DNA of 64,000 bases, from the NCBI GenBank assembly GCA_905215345.1, contig CAJMPR010000005.1:186001-250000 (forward strand), in the 5' to 3' direction. The position numbers and the translations under genes are program-made. A model generated the notes under the pieces. It ran no database searches. It saw only the letters and a program-made list of their open reading frames with translations, and had not been told where the DNA came from. This stretch comes from an uncultured bacterium (GTDB lineage Bacteria > Bacteroidota > Bacteroidia > Bacteroidales > Bacteroidaceae). Of this stretch, positions 11,334-19,882 are shown in pieces (the stretch's first letter is position 1; the number at the start of each line of letters is the position of its first letter).

Positions 11334-14120
11334 ATGATGAAGAAACAATTCTTTTTACCTCTTTTTCTGTTCCTTGTCGCTTTTGCCAGTGTGCAGGCAC
11401 AGGAAACTTATTATGAGAAACATGTAGTCTTCCCCGGCGGCAGTACTGCTGAACAGAAACTGGATATGGCTTCCCGCTTAGTTCCTACCCCACAACAGTT
11501 GGAGTGGCAACAAATGGAGTTGACTGCCTTTTTACATTTTGGAGTGAATACCTTTACAGGGCGTGAATGGGGAGACGGTACTGAAGACCCTGCTATCTTC
11601 AATCCTACTGAACTGGATTGTGAGCAATGGGTACGTGCCCTTAAAGACGGAGGTTTCAAAATGGCTATTATAACGGCAAAGCATCACGACGGTTTTTGCC
11701 TTTGGCCTACGAAGACCACCCGGCATTCTGTTGCATCCAGTCCCTGGCGTGGTGGAAAAGGTGACCTCGTAAGGGAGTTGCGTGATGCTTGTGATAAATA
11801 CGGCATGAAGTTTGGCGTCTACCTTTCTCCGTGGGATCGCAATGCAGCTTGCTACGGTGATTCTCCTGCGTACAACCAATTCTTCATTGAGCAACTTACC
11901 GAGTTATTGACTAATTACGGTGAAGTGCATGAAGTGTGGTTTGACGGCGCTAACGGTGAAGGGCCTAACGGTAAGAAGCAGGAATATGACTGGGATGCTA
12001 TCTTGAAAACGATTCGTCGCCTGCAACCCAAAGCGGTTACTGCGGTGATGGGTGATGATGTCCGCTGGGTTGGTAATGAAAAAGGGATTGGCCGTGAAAC
12101 AGAGTGGAGTGCTACGGCGCTGGCTCCGGGGATTTATCCCCGTTCCGGCGCTTTGAGACAGGAACTGGGCATTCACGGTAAGGCGAAAGATTTGGGTGGA
12201 CGTGAAATTGTAGCACGTGCCAAAGAACTGTTCTGGTACCCGTCTGAAGTGGATGTTTCCATTCGTCCGGGCTGGTTCTATCATGCGGCACAGGATAAGC
12301 AGGTGAAGTCATTGGCACACCTGACGGATATTTATTTTAAGTCGGTAGGCTATAACTCGGTGTTACTTTTGAATATTCCACCCGATAAACGCGGCTTGAT
12401 TCATGAGAACGATGTGCAACGCCTTAAAGAGCTTTCCGCTTATCTGGAGAAAACTTTTGGCAAGAACTATTTGCTGAAAGGGGATACTTACTGGCAGGCG
12501 GCTATGGGAGATGTACGTGAATATAAGGTACAGAAAGGCGCAGTGGCGAATACTTTCCTTATTCAGGAAGATATCAGGAAAGGACAGCGGGTGGAGAGCT
12601 TTCTCGTAGAAGCTTATTCCAACGGTTCTTGGCGGCATGTTGCTGAAGGAACTACGGTGGGACATAAACGTATCATCCGTTTTTCAGATACCGAAGCAGA
12701 AAAGATACGCGTGACAGTTCGTTCTGTGCGTGGAAAAGCGAATATCTTGAAAGTGGGACTTTTCTACGCTGAACCTTTGGCGGACAAGACTGTGGAAGTA
12801 CAGTTGAGCGACGTTCCGGTCGATGAATGGCGCGTAATAGGTGGTGATACCAACTCCTGCCAGGCTATTGACGGGGATAGAAATACGGCTTGGCGTATTA
12901 ATTCACTGAAACCTCTGATGGTGGATATGGGACATGAGGTAGAAGTGGACGGTTTCAGCTATGCTCCTGCTGTCGGTGAAGATTTGTCGGGTACGATTTA
13001 TAAATATGCTTTCTATGTAAGTGCTGACGGACAGTCGTGGATACAATGTGATGCTGCCGGTGAATTCAGTAATATTATGCATAATCCTGTGCCTTACTTT
13101 GTACGCTTTGGTAAGAGTTACCGTGCGCGTTACTTTAAATTGGAACCGCTTGCCGAGATTAATGGTAAGGCTTGTACGGTAATCGGTGAAGTGGGAATTC
13201 TTGCTGAAAAGGGACTTCCAAAAGATGATGAGACATTGGTCTACAATCGCCCCGGAGCACCTTTGAAACTAAGAGGCGGTGAGAATCATCCGAAGGTGAA
13301 AGGGTGGCGCTTCTTTACTGCCCATGAGTTTCTGGATCGTGATACGGAAAACGGATTGCCTAAAGGTTTTATTGAACATCGGGGGGCGCATATGAGCCGT
13401 GCCGCACGGGTGGATAATGCCCGCTGCTCGGAAGTGAAGGAGGGTGTACTATGTATCCGTACTATTGAAGAAGCGGATTCGATAGATAATCGTTTCGGAA
13501 GTAAAGTTAAGTTCTCTCATGGTTGTTATCGTTCGTCCCTGCCCGGTAGTAAAGATTTTTGGTGTAATTTTACAGAGAATATGCGTATAGAGATTCGTTT
13601 CAAACGGAATGCTTATCAGGGTTTCAATGATGCTCTTTGGTTTATGGGTAACAATAATCGCCCTTGGCCCAAGAATGGAGAAATAGACTTATTGGAGAAC
13701 CCCAAGAAGACAATCAATAACCGTGCGCATTTTACGCTCCACTCGGAGAATCACTATGCAGGAGTTGTCGGTGGATCGGGCAGTGTAACGTCCACCATCG
13801 ATTTGGCAGATATGTCCTGGTGGAATATCTATTGGTTGGAATGGTATCCTGACCGCATCATTGGAGGCGTCAATGGACAAACCTATTTTGAACATCGTAA
13901 AGGGGCCAATGGAAATCAAGATTGGCCTTGGAGTGATCCGGAAGGTTTCTTCCTTATTTTCAGTACCGGTATCTCAACCAATCCCAAAGCGTGGCCCGGA
14001 ACTGTCATTTCTTCCGAATGGAAAAAAGATGCCATGCCCACTATGTTTATTGACTGGATAAGGGTGTATGTGAATAAGGATTATAAAGGTGAAAAAGCAC
14101 CTTCTGCAAAATTCTATTAA
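11334..14120 (+). CDS. Fusion of GH29 alpha-L-fucosidase, F5/8-type C domain and GH16 endo-glycosidase
   Basis: A single uninterrupted 928-residue frame with a signal peptide (FFLPLFLFLVAFASVQA; an adjacent ATG at 11337 is equally possible). Residues ~25-480 are a GH29 fucosidase: the early LTAFLHFGVNTFTG and AKHHDGFCLWPT motifs, and nucleophile D204 in EVWFDGANGEG. Residues ~500-640 resemble a discoidin/CBM32 domain (VDEWRVIGGDTNSCQAIDG start). Residues ~665-925 are a GH16 jelly roll with an intact ExDxxE motif, E783-I-D785-L-L-E788, and the usual terminal FIDWIRVYVN strand. A single GH29 with CBM32 is common; adding a complete GH16 at the C-terminus is not something I recognise as usual. 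The gene stops 4 bases before the next sulfatase ATG. Predicted to defucosylate and cut the same chain. Confidence 0.88.
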   Translation: MMKKQFFLPLFLFLVAFASVQAQETYYEKHVVFPGGSTAEQKLDMASRLVPTPQQLEWQQMELTAFLHFGVNTFTGREWGDGTEDPAIFNPTELDCEQWVRALKDGGFKMAIITAKHHDGFCLWPTKTTRHSVASSPWRGGKGDLVRELRDACDKYGMKFGVYLSPWDRNAACYGDSPAYNQFFIEQLTELLTNYGEVHEVWFDGANGEGPNGKKQEYDWDAILKTIRRLQPKAVTAVMGDDVRWVGNEKGIGRETEWSATALAPGIYPRSGALRQELGIHGKAKDLGGREIVARAKELFWYPSEVDVSIRPGWFYHAAQDKQVKSLAHLTDIYFKSVGYNSVLLLNIPPDKRGLIHENDVQRLKELSAYLEKTFGKNYLLKGDTYWQAAMGDVREYKVQKGAVANTFLIQEDIRKGQRVESFLVEAYSNGSWRHVAEGTTVGHKRIIRFSDTEAEKIRVTVRSVRGKANILKVGLFYAEPLADKTVEVQLSDVPVDEWRVIGGDTNSCQAIDGDRNTAWRINSLKPLMVDMGHEVEVDGFSYAPAVGEDLSGTIYKYAFYVSADGQSWIQCDAAGEFSNIMHNPVPYFVRFGKSYRARYFKLEPLAEINGKACTVIGEVGILAEKGLPKDDETLVYNRPGAPLKLRGGENHPKVKGWRFFTAHEFLDRDTENGLPKGFIEHRGAHMSRAARVDNARCSEVKEGVLCIRTIEEADSIDNRFGSKVKFSHGCYRSSLPGSKDFWCNFTENMRIEIRFKRNAYQGFNDALWFMGNNNRPWPKNGEIDLLENPKKTINNRAHFTLHSENHYAGVVGGSGSVTSTIDLADMSWWNIYWLEWYPDRIIGGVNGQTYFEHRKGANGNQDWPWSDPEGFFLIFSTGISTNPKAWPGTVISSEWKKDAMPTMFIDWIRVYVNKDYKGEKAPSAKFY

Positions 14121-14124
14121 TGCA

Positions 14125-15627
14125 ATGAAATATCCGATTGTTTCATTAACTGCTGTGGCATTACTTTCGGGTAATGCCGCAGCCCAACAAAAGCCTAATA
14201 TCATTCTTTTTTTGGTTGATGATATGGGGTGGCAGGATACCTCTTTGCCGTTTTGGAAAGATACTACGGAATTGAATCGTATTTATGAGACACCCAATAT
14301 GGAGCGTCTGGCGAAAAAAGGAGTCATGTTTACCCATGCTTATGCATGTCCTATCAGTTCTCCTTCCCGTGTTAGTTTGTTTACAGGAGCAAATGCCGTT
14401 AGACATAAAGTAACGAACTGGACGTTAAAGAAAGACACCCCGACTGACCGAAAAGATAATATATTGGAATTTGAAGCATGGAATTATAATGGTCTTTGTC
14501 CGGAACCCGGATTAGAGCATTCTTTTTATGCAAAGTGCTTGCCTCAACTGCTTCGTGAGAACGGATATACGACTATAATGGTGGGAAAAGCACATTTTGG
14601 TTCAATGAATACACCGGCTGCCAATCCTCTGACAATCGGCTTCGACTATAATATAGCCGGTCATGCTGCCGGGGCTATGGGTAGTTATCTGGGAGAAGAG
14701 GGATACGGTGCCAATGGTAATCCGGAATGGGCGGCAATATGGGCGGTACCGGATTTGGAAAAGTATCATGGTACCGGTACCTTTCTTACCGAAGCTTTGA
14801 CATTGGAGGCACAAAGGTTAGTGGATAAGGCACTTGGGCTGTCTAAACCGTTTTTCCTGTATATGAGTCATTATGCTGTGCATGCTCCTTTCGGAACAGA
14901 CAAGCGCTTCTACCAGAAATATATTGATAAAGGGCTTACGCATAAAGAGGCACAATATGCCGCACTTTTGGAGGGTATGGACAAGAGTCTGGGAGATTTA
15001 ATGGATTACGTGGACAAGAAAGGGATAACCGATAATACGGTTATTCTTTTTATGTCGGATAATGGTGGCTACACAATAGGCCGTACGGATAAGAATTTTC
15101 CATTGAGTGAAGGTAAAGGTTCTTTGAAAGAAGGGGGAATTCGGGAGCCGATGATTGTCTTTTATCCAAATGTAACAAAGCCTTCTACCGTAAATGATAC
15201 CCCAATTATCATTGAAGATTTTTTCCCTACCTTATTGGAACTTGCCGGAGCTCACGATTATCAAACGCCGCAACATATTGACGGACGGAGTTTTCTGCCT
15301 CAGATAAGAGGTCGCGTCGGAGAAAAAGAGCGTGCTCTGTTCTTTCATTATCCTAACAATTGGGGAGAGAGAAGACAGACGATTGGTGCACCGCAAAGTG
15401 CTATCGTGAAAAACGATTGGAAATTAATTCATTATTATGAGGAAGATAAAAGTTGCCTTTACAATTTGAAAGACGATATCTCTGAAAAGAATGATTTGTC
15501 TTCCCAGTATCCGGATAAAGTGAAGGAATTGTCTATGGAGTTAAGCTATTATTTAAGGGCACAACATGCTACTATGCCTGTTTTGAAAATAACCGGCAAA
15601 GTGGTTCCTTACCCTGATGGTAAATGA
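14125..15627 (+). CDS. S1-family sulfatase, Ser-type (second of the PUL)
   Basis: A 500-residue secreted sulfatase. An in-frame ATG at 14089 overlaps the preceding gene, but ATG 14125 opens a normal signal peptide (MKYPIVSLTAVALLSGNAAA) and follows the upstream stop by 4 bases, so it is chosen. Metal-binding Asp residues occur in FLVDDMGWQD and FMSDNGGY; the formylglycine site is S78-S-P-S-R82, again Ser rather than Cys, requiring an anSME. Other family residues are visible in GKAHFG, SHYAVHAPF and GKGSLKEGG. It is clearly a different S1 subfamily from the sulfatase at 4.2 kb (DMGWQD versus DDHTAQMM entry), so it probably hydrolyses another position, plausibly a galactose sulfate; I cannot assign the subfamily by eye. 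Last gene of the PUL, followed by a strong terminator. Confidence 0.88.
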   Translation: MKYPIVSLTAVALLSGNAAAQQKPNIILFLVDDMGWQDTSLPFWKDTTELNRIYETPNMERLAKKGVMFTHAYACPISSPSRVSLFTGANAVRHKVTNWTLKKDTPTDRKDNILEFEAWNYNGLCPEPGLEHSFYAKCLPQLLRENGYTTIMVGKAHFGSMNTPAANPLTIGFDYNIAGHAAGAMGSYLGEEGYGANGNPEWAAIWAVPDLEKYHGTGTFLTEALTLEAQRLVDKALGLSKPFFLYMSHYAVHAPFGTDKRFYQKYIDKGLTHKEAQYAALLEGMDKSLGDLMDYVDKKGITDNTVILFMSDNGGYTIGRTDKNFPLSEGKGSLKEGGIREPMIVFYPNVTKPSTVNDTPIIIEDFFPTLLELAGAHDYQTPQHIDGRSFLPQIRGRVGEKERALFFHYPNNWGERRQTIGAPQSAIVKNDWKLIHYYEEDKSCLYNLKDDISEKNDLSSQYPDKVKELSMELSYYLRAQHATMPVLKITGKVVPYPDGK

Positions 15628-15643
15628 ATATACTTAAAAGTAA

Positions 15644-15681
15644 AGAGGATGTTCCATCGCGGGACATCCTCTCTCTTTTTT
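15644..15681 (+). terminator. Strong terminator closing the sulfated-glycan PUL
   Basis: A 12-bp stem (15644-15655 with 15661-15672, one G-T wobble), 5-nt loop, then CTCTTTTTTG. It begins 17 bases after the last sulfatase stop and separates the PUL from the convergent sigma-factor gene. Confidence 0.85.
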
Positions 15682-15735
15682 GACACAACTAAAAATCTGC
15701 ACTATATATGGAAATTGCTTTTTATTTTTGTTGTT

Positions 15736-16239
15736 TTAAACAAAGTCTTTCAACTCTTGTTGTAGTTTTTGGCGGGTAAAGAAGATACGACTCTTTACTG
15801 TGCCTAACGGTAATCCCAGTTTTTCTGCGATTTCGCGGTATTTGAAACCGGAAACATGCATAGAGAACGGAACTTTGTATTCGCGTGGAAGTGAATTGAC
15901 GATGCGGTGCATTTCTTTCAAATCATAAGCGTTTTCAGTGCTTTCAGAAGCGCCGTCCCGCGGTAAGTTCAGGTGATAGAGATTATCCGTTTGGTCAACG
16001 AATGTCTGGTCACGTACTACCTTGCGATAGTTGTTTATAAAGATGTTACGCATGATGGTATATATCCAGCCTTTGAAATTCGTATCAGGCATATATTTAT
16101 CTTCATTATCCAAAGCCTTGAGAGATGTTTCCTGAAGTAGGTCATTTGCTTCTTCACGGTCGGAAGTTAATTTGTAGGCGAAACGCAATAGGTCGTCTTG
16201 AACTCCGAGCAGATCCTTTTTAAATGTAATACTATTCAT
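15736..16239 (-). CDS. ECF-type RNA polymerase sigma factor (sigma-70 regions 2 and 4)
   Basis: A 167-residue sigma factor. Region 2 covers about residues 12-75 (LLRFAYKLTSDREEANDLLQ; FKGWIYTIMRNIFINNYRK, the region 2.3/2.4 promoter-melting and -10-binding helices). Region 4 covers ~105-160, with the -35-binding helix-turn-helix in FKYREIAEKLGLPLGTVKSR. No anti-sigma factor gene is adjacent, in contrast to PUL-linked ECF/anti-sigma pairs, so this looks like a housekeeping stress-type ECF factor of Bacteroides rather than the regulator of the neighbouring PUL. It is transcribed away from the glycine-lipid genes; the 227-bp divergent gap contains a large palindrome that could control either side. 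A near-consensus -7 box (CAAGTTTA on the + strand, one mismatch) lies at 16287-16294. Confidence 0.92.
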   Translation of the reverse strand: MNSITFKKDLLGVQDDLLRFAYKLTSDREEANDLLQETSLKALDNEDKYMPDTNFKGWIYTIMRNIFINNYRKVVRDQTFVDQTDNLYHLNLPRDGASESTENAYDLKEMHRIVNSLPREYKVPFSMHVSGFKYREIAEKLGLPLGTVKSRIFFTRQKLQQELKDFV

Positions 16240-16342
16240 AATGTGCTTTGTTTTTGGTTACTTGTTCGTTTAGCTTTTCAGCGATGCAAGTTTACGAAAG
16301 TTCATTCTTTTCCACGGGCGTAAATCAAGCAATCTTTAGGGG

Positions 16343-16394
16343 AAAATCTATCAATTGATAGATTTTGGGTGTCTTTTGATAGAAAATGGGTGTA
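16343..16394. promoter_or_regulatory. Candidate operator: 24-bp perfect palindrome plus phased third half-site
   Basis: Bases 16343-16366 are a perfect 24-bp palindrome centred on AATT (half-site TTGATAGATTTT). A third half-site, TTGATAGAAAAT, starts at 16376, exactly 21 bases after the second half-site (16355), about two helical turns. Both are followed by GGGTGT, so the direct repeat extends to ~18 bases. The block lies 16-67 bases upstream of the -33 element of the glsA-like promoter. Binding by a dimeric regulator is inferred from geometry only. Confidence 0.6.
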
Positions 16395-16409
16395 GTTTTC
16401 TGTCGATTA

Positions 16410-16442
16410 TTTGCATTTAATTAAAAAGATGCGTTAATTTTG
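16410..16442 (+). promoter_or_regulatory. Bacteroides-type promoter for the glycine-lipid genes
   Basis: TTTG at 16410-16413 and TAATTTTG at 16435-16442 match the Bacteroides -33 (TTTG) and -7 (TAnnTTTG) elements with a 21-base gap. The expected transcription start falls just before ATG 16467. The TTG codon at 16440 lies inside the -7 box and so cannot be the translation start. Confidence 0.75.
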
Positions 16443-16466
16443 CGCAATCATTTCATCTTAAGAAGA

Positions 16467-17285
16467 ATGGCTGACGACTCTTTATTTCTGATTGACATTG
16501 ATAAGATACTTCGGGAGAAAGCCCCTAAGTATGTGAAGTATATTCCTAAATTTGTCGTGTCTTACCTGAAACATATCGTTCATCAGGATGAATTGAATGT
16601 TTTCCTGACGGAGTCTAAAGATAAGGTAGGTGTAGATTTTCTGAAAGCTTGTCTGGATTTTCTGGATGCAAAGTTGATAGTGAAAGGTGAGGAAAATCTT
16701 CCTAAAGACGGTCTTTACACATTTGTTTCCAATCATCCTTTGGGTGGACAGGATGGAGTAGCTTTAGGTTATGTACTTGGTACCTTCTATGATGGAAAGG
16801 TGAAATATATGGTAAATGACCTGCTGATGAACCTTCAGGGACTTGCGCCACTCTGTATTCCTATTAATAAGACAGGTAAACAAGCTAAAGATTTTCCGAG
16901 AATGGTAGAGGCCGGATTCGCGTCGGACGACCAGTTGATTATGTTTCCTGCAGGACTTTGTTCCCGTCGTCAACATGGAAAGATTCGTGATTTGGATTGG
17001 AAAAAGACTTTTATCGTAAAGAGCGTTGAAGCGCAACGGGACGTAGTTCCCATTCATTTTGAAGGCCGGAACTCTAACTTTTTCTATAATTTGGCCAATC
17101 TCTGCAAGGCATTTGGTATCAAATTTAATATAGCAATGCTTTATCTGGCAGATGAGATGTTGAAAAATCGTCATAAAACATTTACTATAACCGTAGGTAA
17201 GCCTATACCTTGGCAAACGTTTGATAAATCGAAAACCCCGGCTCAATGGGCTCAATACGTTAAAGATATAGTGTATAAATTATAA
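16467..17285 (+). CDS. glsA: PlsC-like O-acyltransferase, probable glycine-lipid synthase GlsA
   Basis: A 272-residue acyltransferase. ATG 16467 (MADDSLFLIDID) is used because the promoter -7 box overlaps the only longer start. The lysophospholipid-acyltransferase motif HxxxxD appears as H90-PLGGQ-D95 in SNHPLGGQDG, followed by FPAGLCSRR, the second conserved block. In Bacteroides thetaiotaomicron two neighbouring genes, glsB (N-acyltransferase) and glsA (O-acyltransferase), make glycine lipids (recalled from published work). The same pairing is seen here with the GNAT-type gene 83 bases downstream. GlsA would esterify the hydroxyl of N-acyl glycine with a second fatty acid at the inner membrane. 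The assignment rests on family plus pairing; a general glycerolipid acyltransferase is the alternative. Confidence 0.77.
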   Translation: MADDSLFLIDIDKILREKAPKYVKYIPKFVVSYLKHIVHQDELNVFLTESKDKVGVDFLKACLDFLDAKLIVKGEENLPKDGLYTFVSNHPLGGQDGVALGYVLGTFYDGKVKYMVNDLLMNLQGLAPLCIPINKTGKQAKDFPRMVEAGFASDDQLIMFPAGLCSRRQHGKIRDLDWKKTFIVKSVEAQRDVVPIHFEGRNSNFFYNLANLCKAFGIKFNIAMLYLADEMLKNRHKTFTITVGKPIPWQTFDKSKTPAQWAQYVKDIVYKL

Positions 17286-17368
17286 ATTGGAAACTAAAAA
17301 TTTTAAAAAAGAGTAGTGAATTGGCAGAGAATTCTATTTCTTGATCCTCATTTCTCAATTTAACGAAT

Positions 17369-18361
17369 ATGGAAGATATAATTGCACCAATAAACAAAGA
17401 ATTGCTGAAAGCGGAATTGACTGAAGACAAACGCTTGCGCATGACTAATAAAAGTAATAATCAGATATACATTATTACTGCTCAGGATTCGCCTAATATC
17501 ATGAAAGAAATCGGGCGTCTGCGTGAGATCGCATTTCGTGCTGCAGGTGGTGGAACAGGTTTGTCCATGGATATCGATGAATACGATGTGATGGATAATC
17601 CTTATAAGCAGTTGATTGTATGGAATCCGGAGGCGGAAGAAATATTGGGCGGTTACCGTTATATTCTGGGCACGGATGTACGCTTTGACGAGCATGGTGC
17701 ACCGATTTTGGCTACTTCGCATATGTTCAACTTCTCTGAGAAATTCCTGAAGGAATATCTTCCTACGACTATTGAACTGGGACGCTCTTTTGTAACCGTT
17801 GAATATCAGTCTTCCCGTGCCGGTAGCAAAGGGTTGTTCGCATTGGATAATTTGTGGGATGGTTTGGGTGCGTTAACGGTGGTTATGCCCAGTGTGAAAT
17901 ACTTTTTTGGGAAGGTAACCATGTATCCCAGTTATATTCGTAAAGGTCGTGATATGATTCTTTATTTCCTCAAGAAGCATTTTGAAGATAAGGAATGCTT
18001 GATTACTCCGATGAAACCGTTACAATTGGAAGCTGAGGAGGAAGAACTGAAACGGTTGTTCTGTAAAGATACCTTTAAAGAAGATTATAAGATATTGAAT
18101 TGCGAAATCCGTAAACTGGGCTATAACATTCCTCCTTTGGTAAATGCATATATGAGCCTCAGTCCTACTATGCGTATGTTCGGCACTGCTATTAATTATG
18201 GCTTTGGCGATGTGGAAGAAACCGGTATCCTGATTGCTGTCGATGAAATACTGGCTGACAAGCGTATCCGTCACATCCAGTCATTCATAGAAAATGAACC
18301 GGAATCATGTAGTCTGACTTCCGGAGCCAATAAAATTTTCTTTCCCCAGCAAAACGATTAA
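17369..18361 (+). CDS. glsB: GNAT-fold N-acyltransferase, probable glycine-lipid synthase GlsB
   Basis: A 330-residue protein of the OlsB/hemolysin-like acyltransferase family. The N-terminal half shows the family's blocks: REIAFRAAGGGTGLSMDID, then VWNPEAEEILGGYRYILG (the GNAT beta-strands) and ELGRSFVTVEYQ. The larger size than classical OlsB is normal for Bacteroidota homologues. The predicted reaction is transfer of a beta-hydroxy-acyl group from acyl-ACP to the amino group of glycine, the first step of glycine-lipid formation, followed by the GlsA-type enzyme encoded just upstream. The gene converges with dgt; the two stop codons share TTA at 18358-18361, so there is no room for an intergenic terminator. 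An ornithine-lipid type specificity cannot be excluded by sequence reading. Confidence 0.77.
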   Translation: MEDIIAPINKELLKAELTEDKRLRMTNKSNNQIYIITAQDSPNIMKEIGRLREIAFRAAGGGTGLSMDIDEYDVMDNPYKQLIVWNPEAEEILGGYRYILGTDVRFDEHGAPILATSHMFNFSEKFLKEYLPTTIELGRSFVTVEYQSSRAGSKGLFALDNLWDGLGALTVVMPSVKYFFGKVTMYPSYIRKGRDMILYFLKKHFEDKECLITPMKPLQLEAEEEELKRLFCKDTFKEDYKILNCEIRKLGYNIPPLVNAYMSLSPTMRMFGTAINYGFGDVEETGILIAVDEILADKRIRHIQSFIENEPESCSLTSGANKIFFPQQND

Positions 18362-19704
18362 CTGATTTCGGGTAAACTGTTCCCGTTAATTTTCCGGTAG
18401 AGATCAAGAGCAAAGACATCCGTCATACCGGATATATAATCCAATACCGCCTGTATTCTTTCGTAGAGTGCAGGCGCTTTCATATTATACTGGCTGGACA
18501 CGCGATTGATGAGTAACTTGGAATAAGCTTTCTCTGGTGAACGGACGGCATCAATCATCAATTCAAGCAAAGTACTGATAATGCGGAAACCGGCCAGTTC
18601 AATATCCAATACATCCCGTGAACGATAGATTTTTCGGAAAGAGACATCAGCGCAATGCTTGTAGGCAGCAGCGGGACGTTCGGAGATATGCTTGATGAGG
18701 CTACCTTCAAAAGTTCCTTCCAAAATCTTTTCTTCATTGTCGAGGAAAGCCTGTGTACATTCGCCGATGAGTAGTCCGATGACACACGAACGCAGGTAAG
18801 CAACCTGTTCGTTGGCATCGTTTACAATCTCGAATGTTTTCAGTATGTGTTCTTTTCGTTCGTCGGAAAAGTAAGACAATAGCAGGTCGTGAGTTTCTTG
18901 TGTAGTAAGAATTTTTAGTTTACAGGCATCTTCGATATCCATCATCTGATAACAGATGTCATCGGCTGCTTCTACCAGATAGACAAGCGGATACCGTGCA
19001 TATTTTAGAGGCGAATCGTTCAACTTCTTCATCCCCAGTTCTTCGGCAATACATTGGAAACTTTTCTCCTCGGTGGTAAAAAATCCGAATTTAGACTTTT
19101 CACCTGCTAAACTCGATGAAAAGGGGTATTTTACGATACTGGCAAGGGTGGAGTAGGTAAGTACGAACCCGCCTTTCCTGCGCCCTTCAAACTGGTGGGT
19201 GAGTAAACGGAAAGCGTTCGCATTTCCTTCGAAGTGTGTCAGGTCTTCCCATTGTGCGCAAGTGAGTTGTTCGCCATTGGTCTGTTTCTCTTTTAATGCC
19301 AGTCCTTTCCCTTCGGAAAAATAAGTGGAAATAGCGCGTTCACCGGAGTGACCGAACGGCGGATTTCCCAAGTCATGTGCCAGGCAAGCAGCAGAAACAA
19401 TAGACCCGATTTCAGATAAATAGGAGTTTTGCAAGTCCGGGCGACGGGTAAGAATAGCTTTAGCAACGTCGTTACCGAGGGAACGACCTACACAGGAAAC
19501 TTCCAAACTATGTGTCAGTCGGTTATGAACAAATATACTCCCGGGAAGGGGAAATACCTGCGTTTTATTCTGTAATCTCCGAAAGGGAGCTGAAAATATG
19601 AGGCGGTCATAGTCCCGTTGAAATTCGGAACGATTCTCGTGCCGCTCTTTATGAAACTCTTCCAAACCGAATCGTTTGGCAGATATGAGGGTATTCCAGT
19701 CCAT
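18358..19704 (-). CDS. dgt: Deoxyguanosinetriphosphate triphosphohydrolase-like HD-domain protein
   Basis: A 448-residue HD-superfamily dNTP triphosphohydrolase. It starts with the typical dGTPase N-terminus (MDWNTLISAKRFG, then RSEFQRDYDRLIFS and FRRLQNKTQVFPL). Metal ligands are H65 in NRLTHSLEV and H110-D111 in ACLAHDLGNPPFGHSGE. The enzyme hydrolyses dGTP to deoxyguanosine plus tripolyphosphate. It is divergent from dut, which hydrolyses dUTP, so two dNTP-pool-cleaning genes share one 178-bp regulatory gap. The C-terminus overlaps the stop of the convergent glsB-like gene by 4 bases. Length and motif order match the Bacteroidota members of the family. Confidence 0.93.
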   Translation of the reverse strand: MDWNTLISAKRFGLEEFHKERHENRSEFQRDYDRLIFSAPFRRLQNKTQVFPLPGSIFVHNRLTHSLEVSCVGRSLGNDVAKAILTRRPDLQNSYLSEIGSIVSAACLAHDLGNPPFGHSGERAISTYFSEGKGLALKEKQTNGEQLTCAQWEDLTHFEGNANAFRLLTHQFEGRRKGGFVLTYSTLASIVKYPFSSSLAGEKSKFGFFTTEEKSFQCIAEELGMKKLNDSPLKYARYPLVYLVEAADDICYQMMDIEDACKLKILTTQETHDLLLSYFSDERKEHILKTFEIVNDANEQVAYLRSCVIGLLIGECTQAFLDNEEKILEGTFEGSLIKHISERPAAAYKHCADVSFRKIYRSRDVLDIELAGFRIISTLLELMIDAVRSPEKAYSKLLINRVSSQYNMKAPALYERIQAVLDYISGMTDVFALDLYRKINGNSLPEIS

Positions 19705-19756
19705 AAGTATGTTTTTTCTATTTAGTATAAAGTTGCCGTTTCTTATTATTTAACTG

Positions 19757-19764
19757 CAAATGTA
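19757..19764 (-). promoter_or_regulatory. -7 box of the dgt promoter (divergent dgt/dut gap)
   Basis: CAAATGTA on the + strand reads TACATTTG on the - strand, a full match to TAnnTTTG, 53 bases upstream of the dgt ATG. No clear -33 TTTG at the usual distance. A 7/8 match on the other strand, TACTTTCG at 19788-19795, may serve dut. Confidence 0.55.
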
Positions 19765-19882
19765 TCATTATTTTGCTTCAAATTCACTACTTTCGCCCTC
19801 TATAATGAAAGAAGCCCTGTTGTAGAGTAAACTTAGCAGGCCTTTTTTGTAAGTAGTAATTTATAATTCGTAATTAACTATC

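Noticed and set aside
11334..14120. Two separate genes (GH29 and GH16) joined by a misread stop or sequencing error
   Set aside because: The frame is uninterrupted, there is no internal ribosome-binding site plus signal peptide before the GH16 part, and the discoidin-like linker flows into it; a fusion is the simplest reading.
16440..16466. TTG start giving nine extra residues to the GlsA-like protein
   Set aside because: The TTG lies within a consensus -7 promoter box, so it would be at or before the transcription start; ATG 16467 is used.
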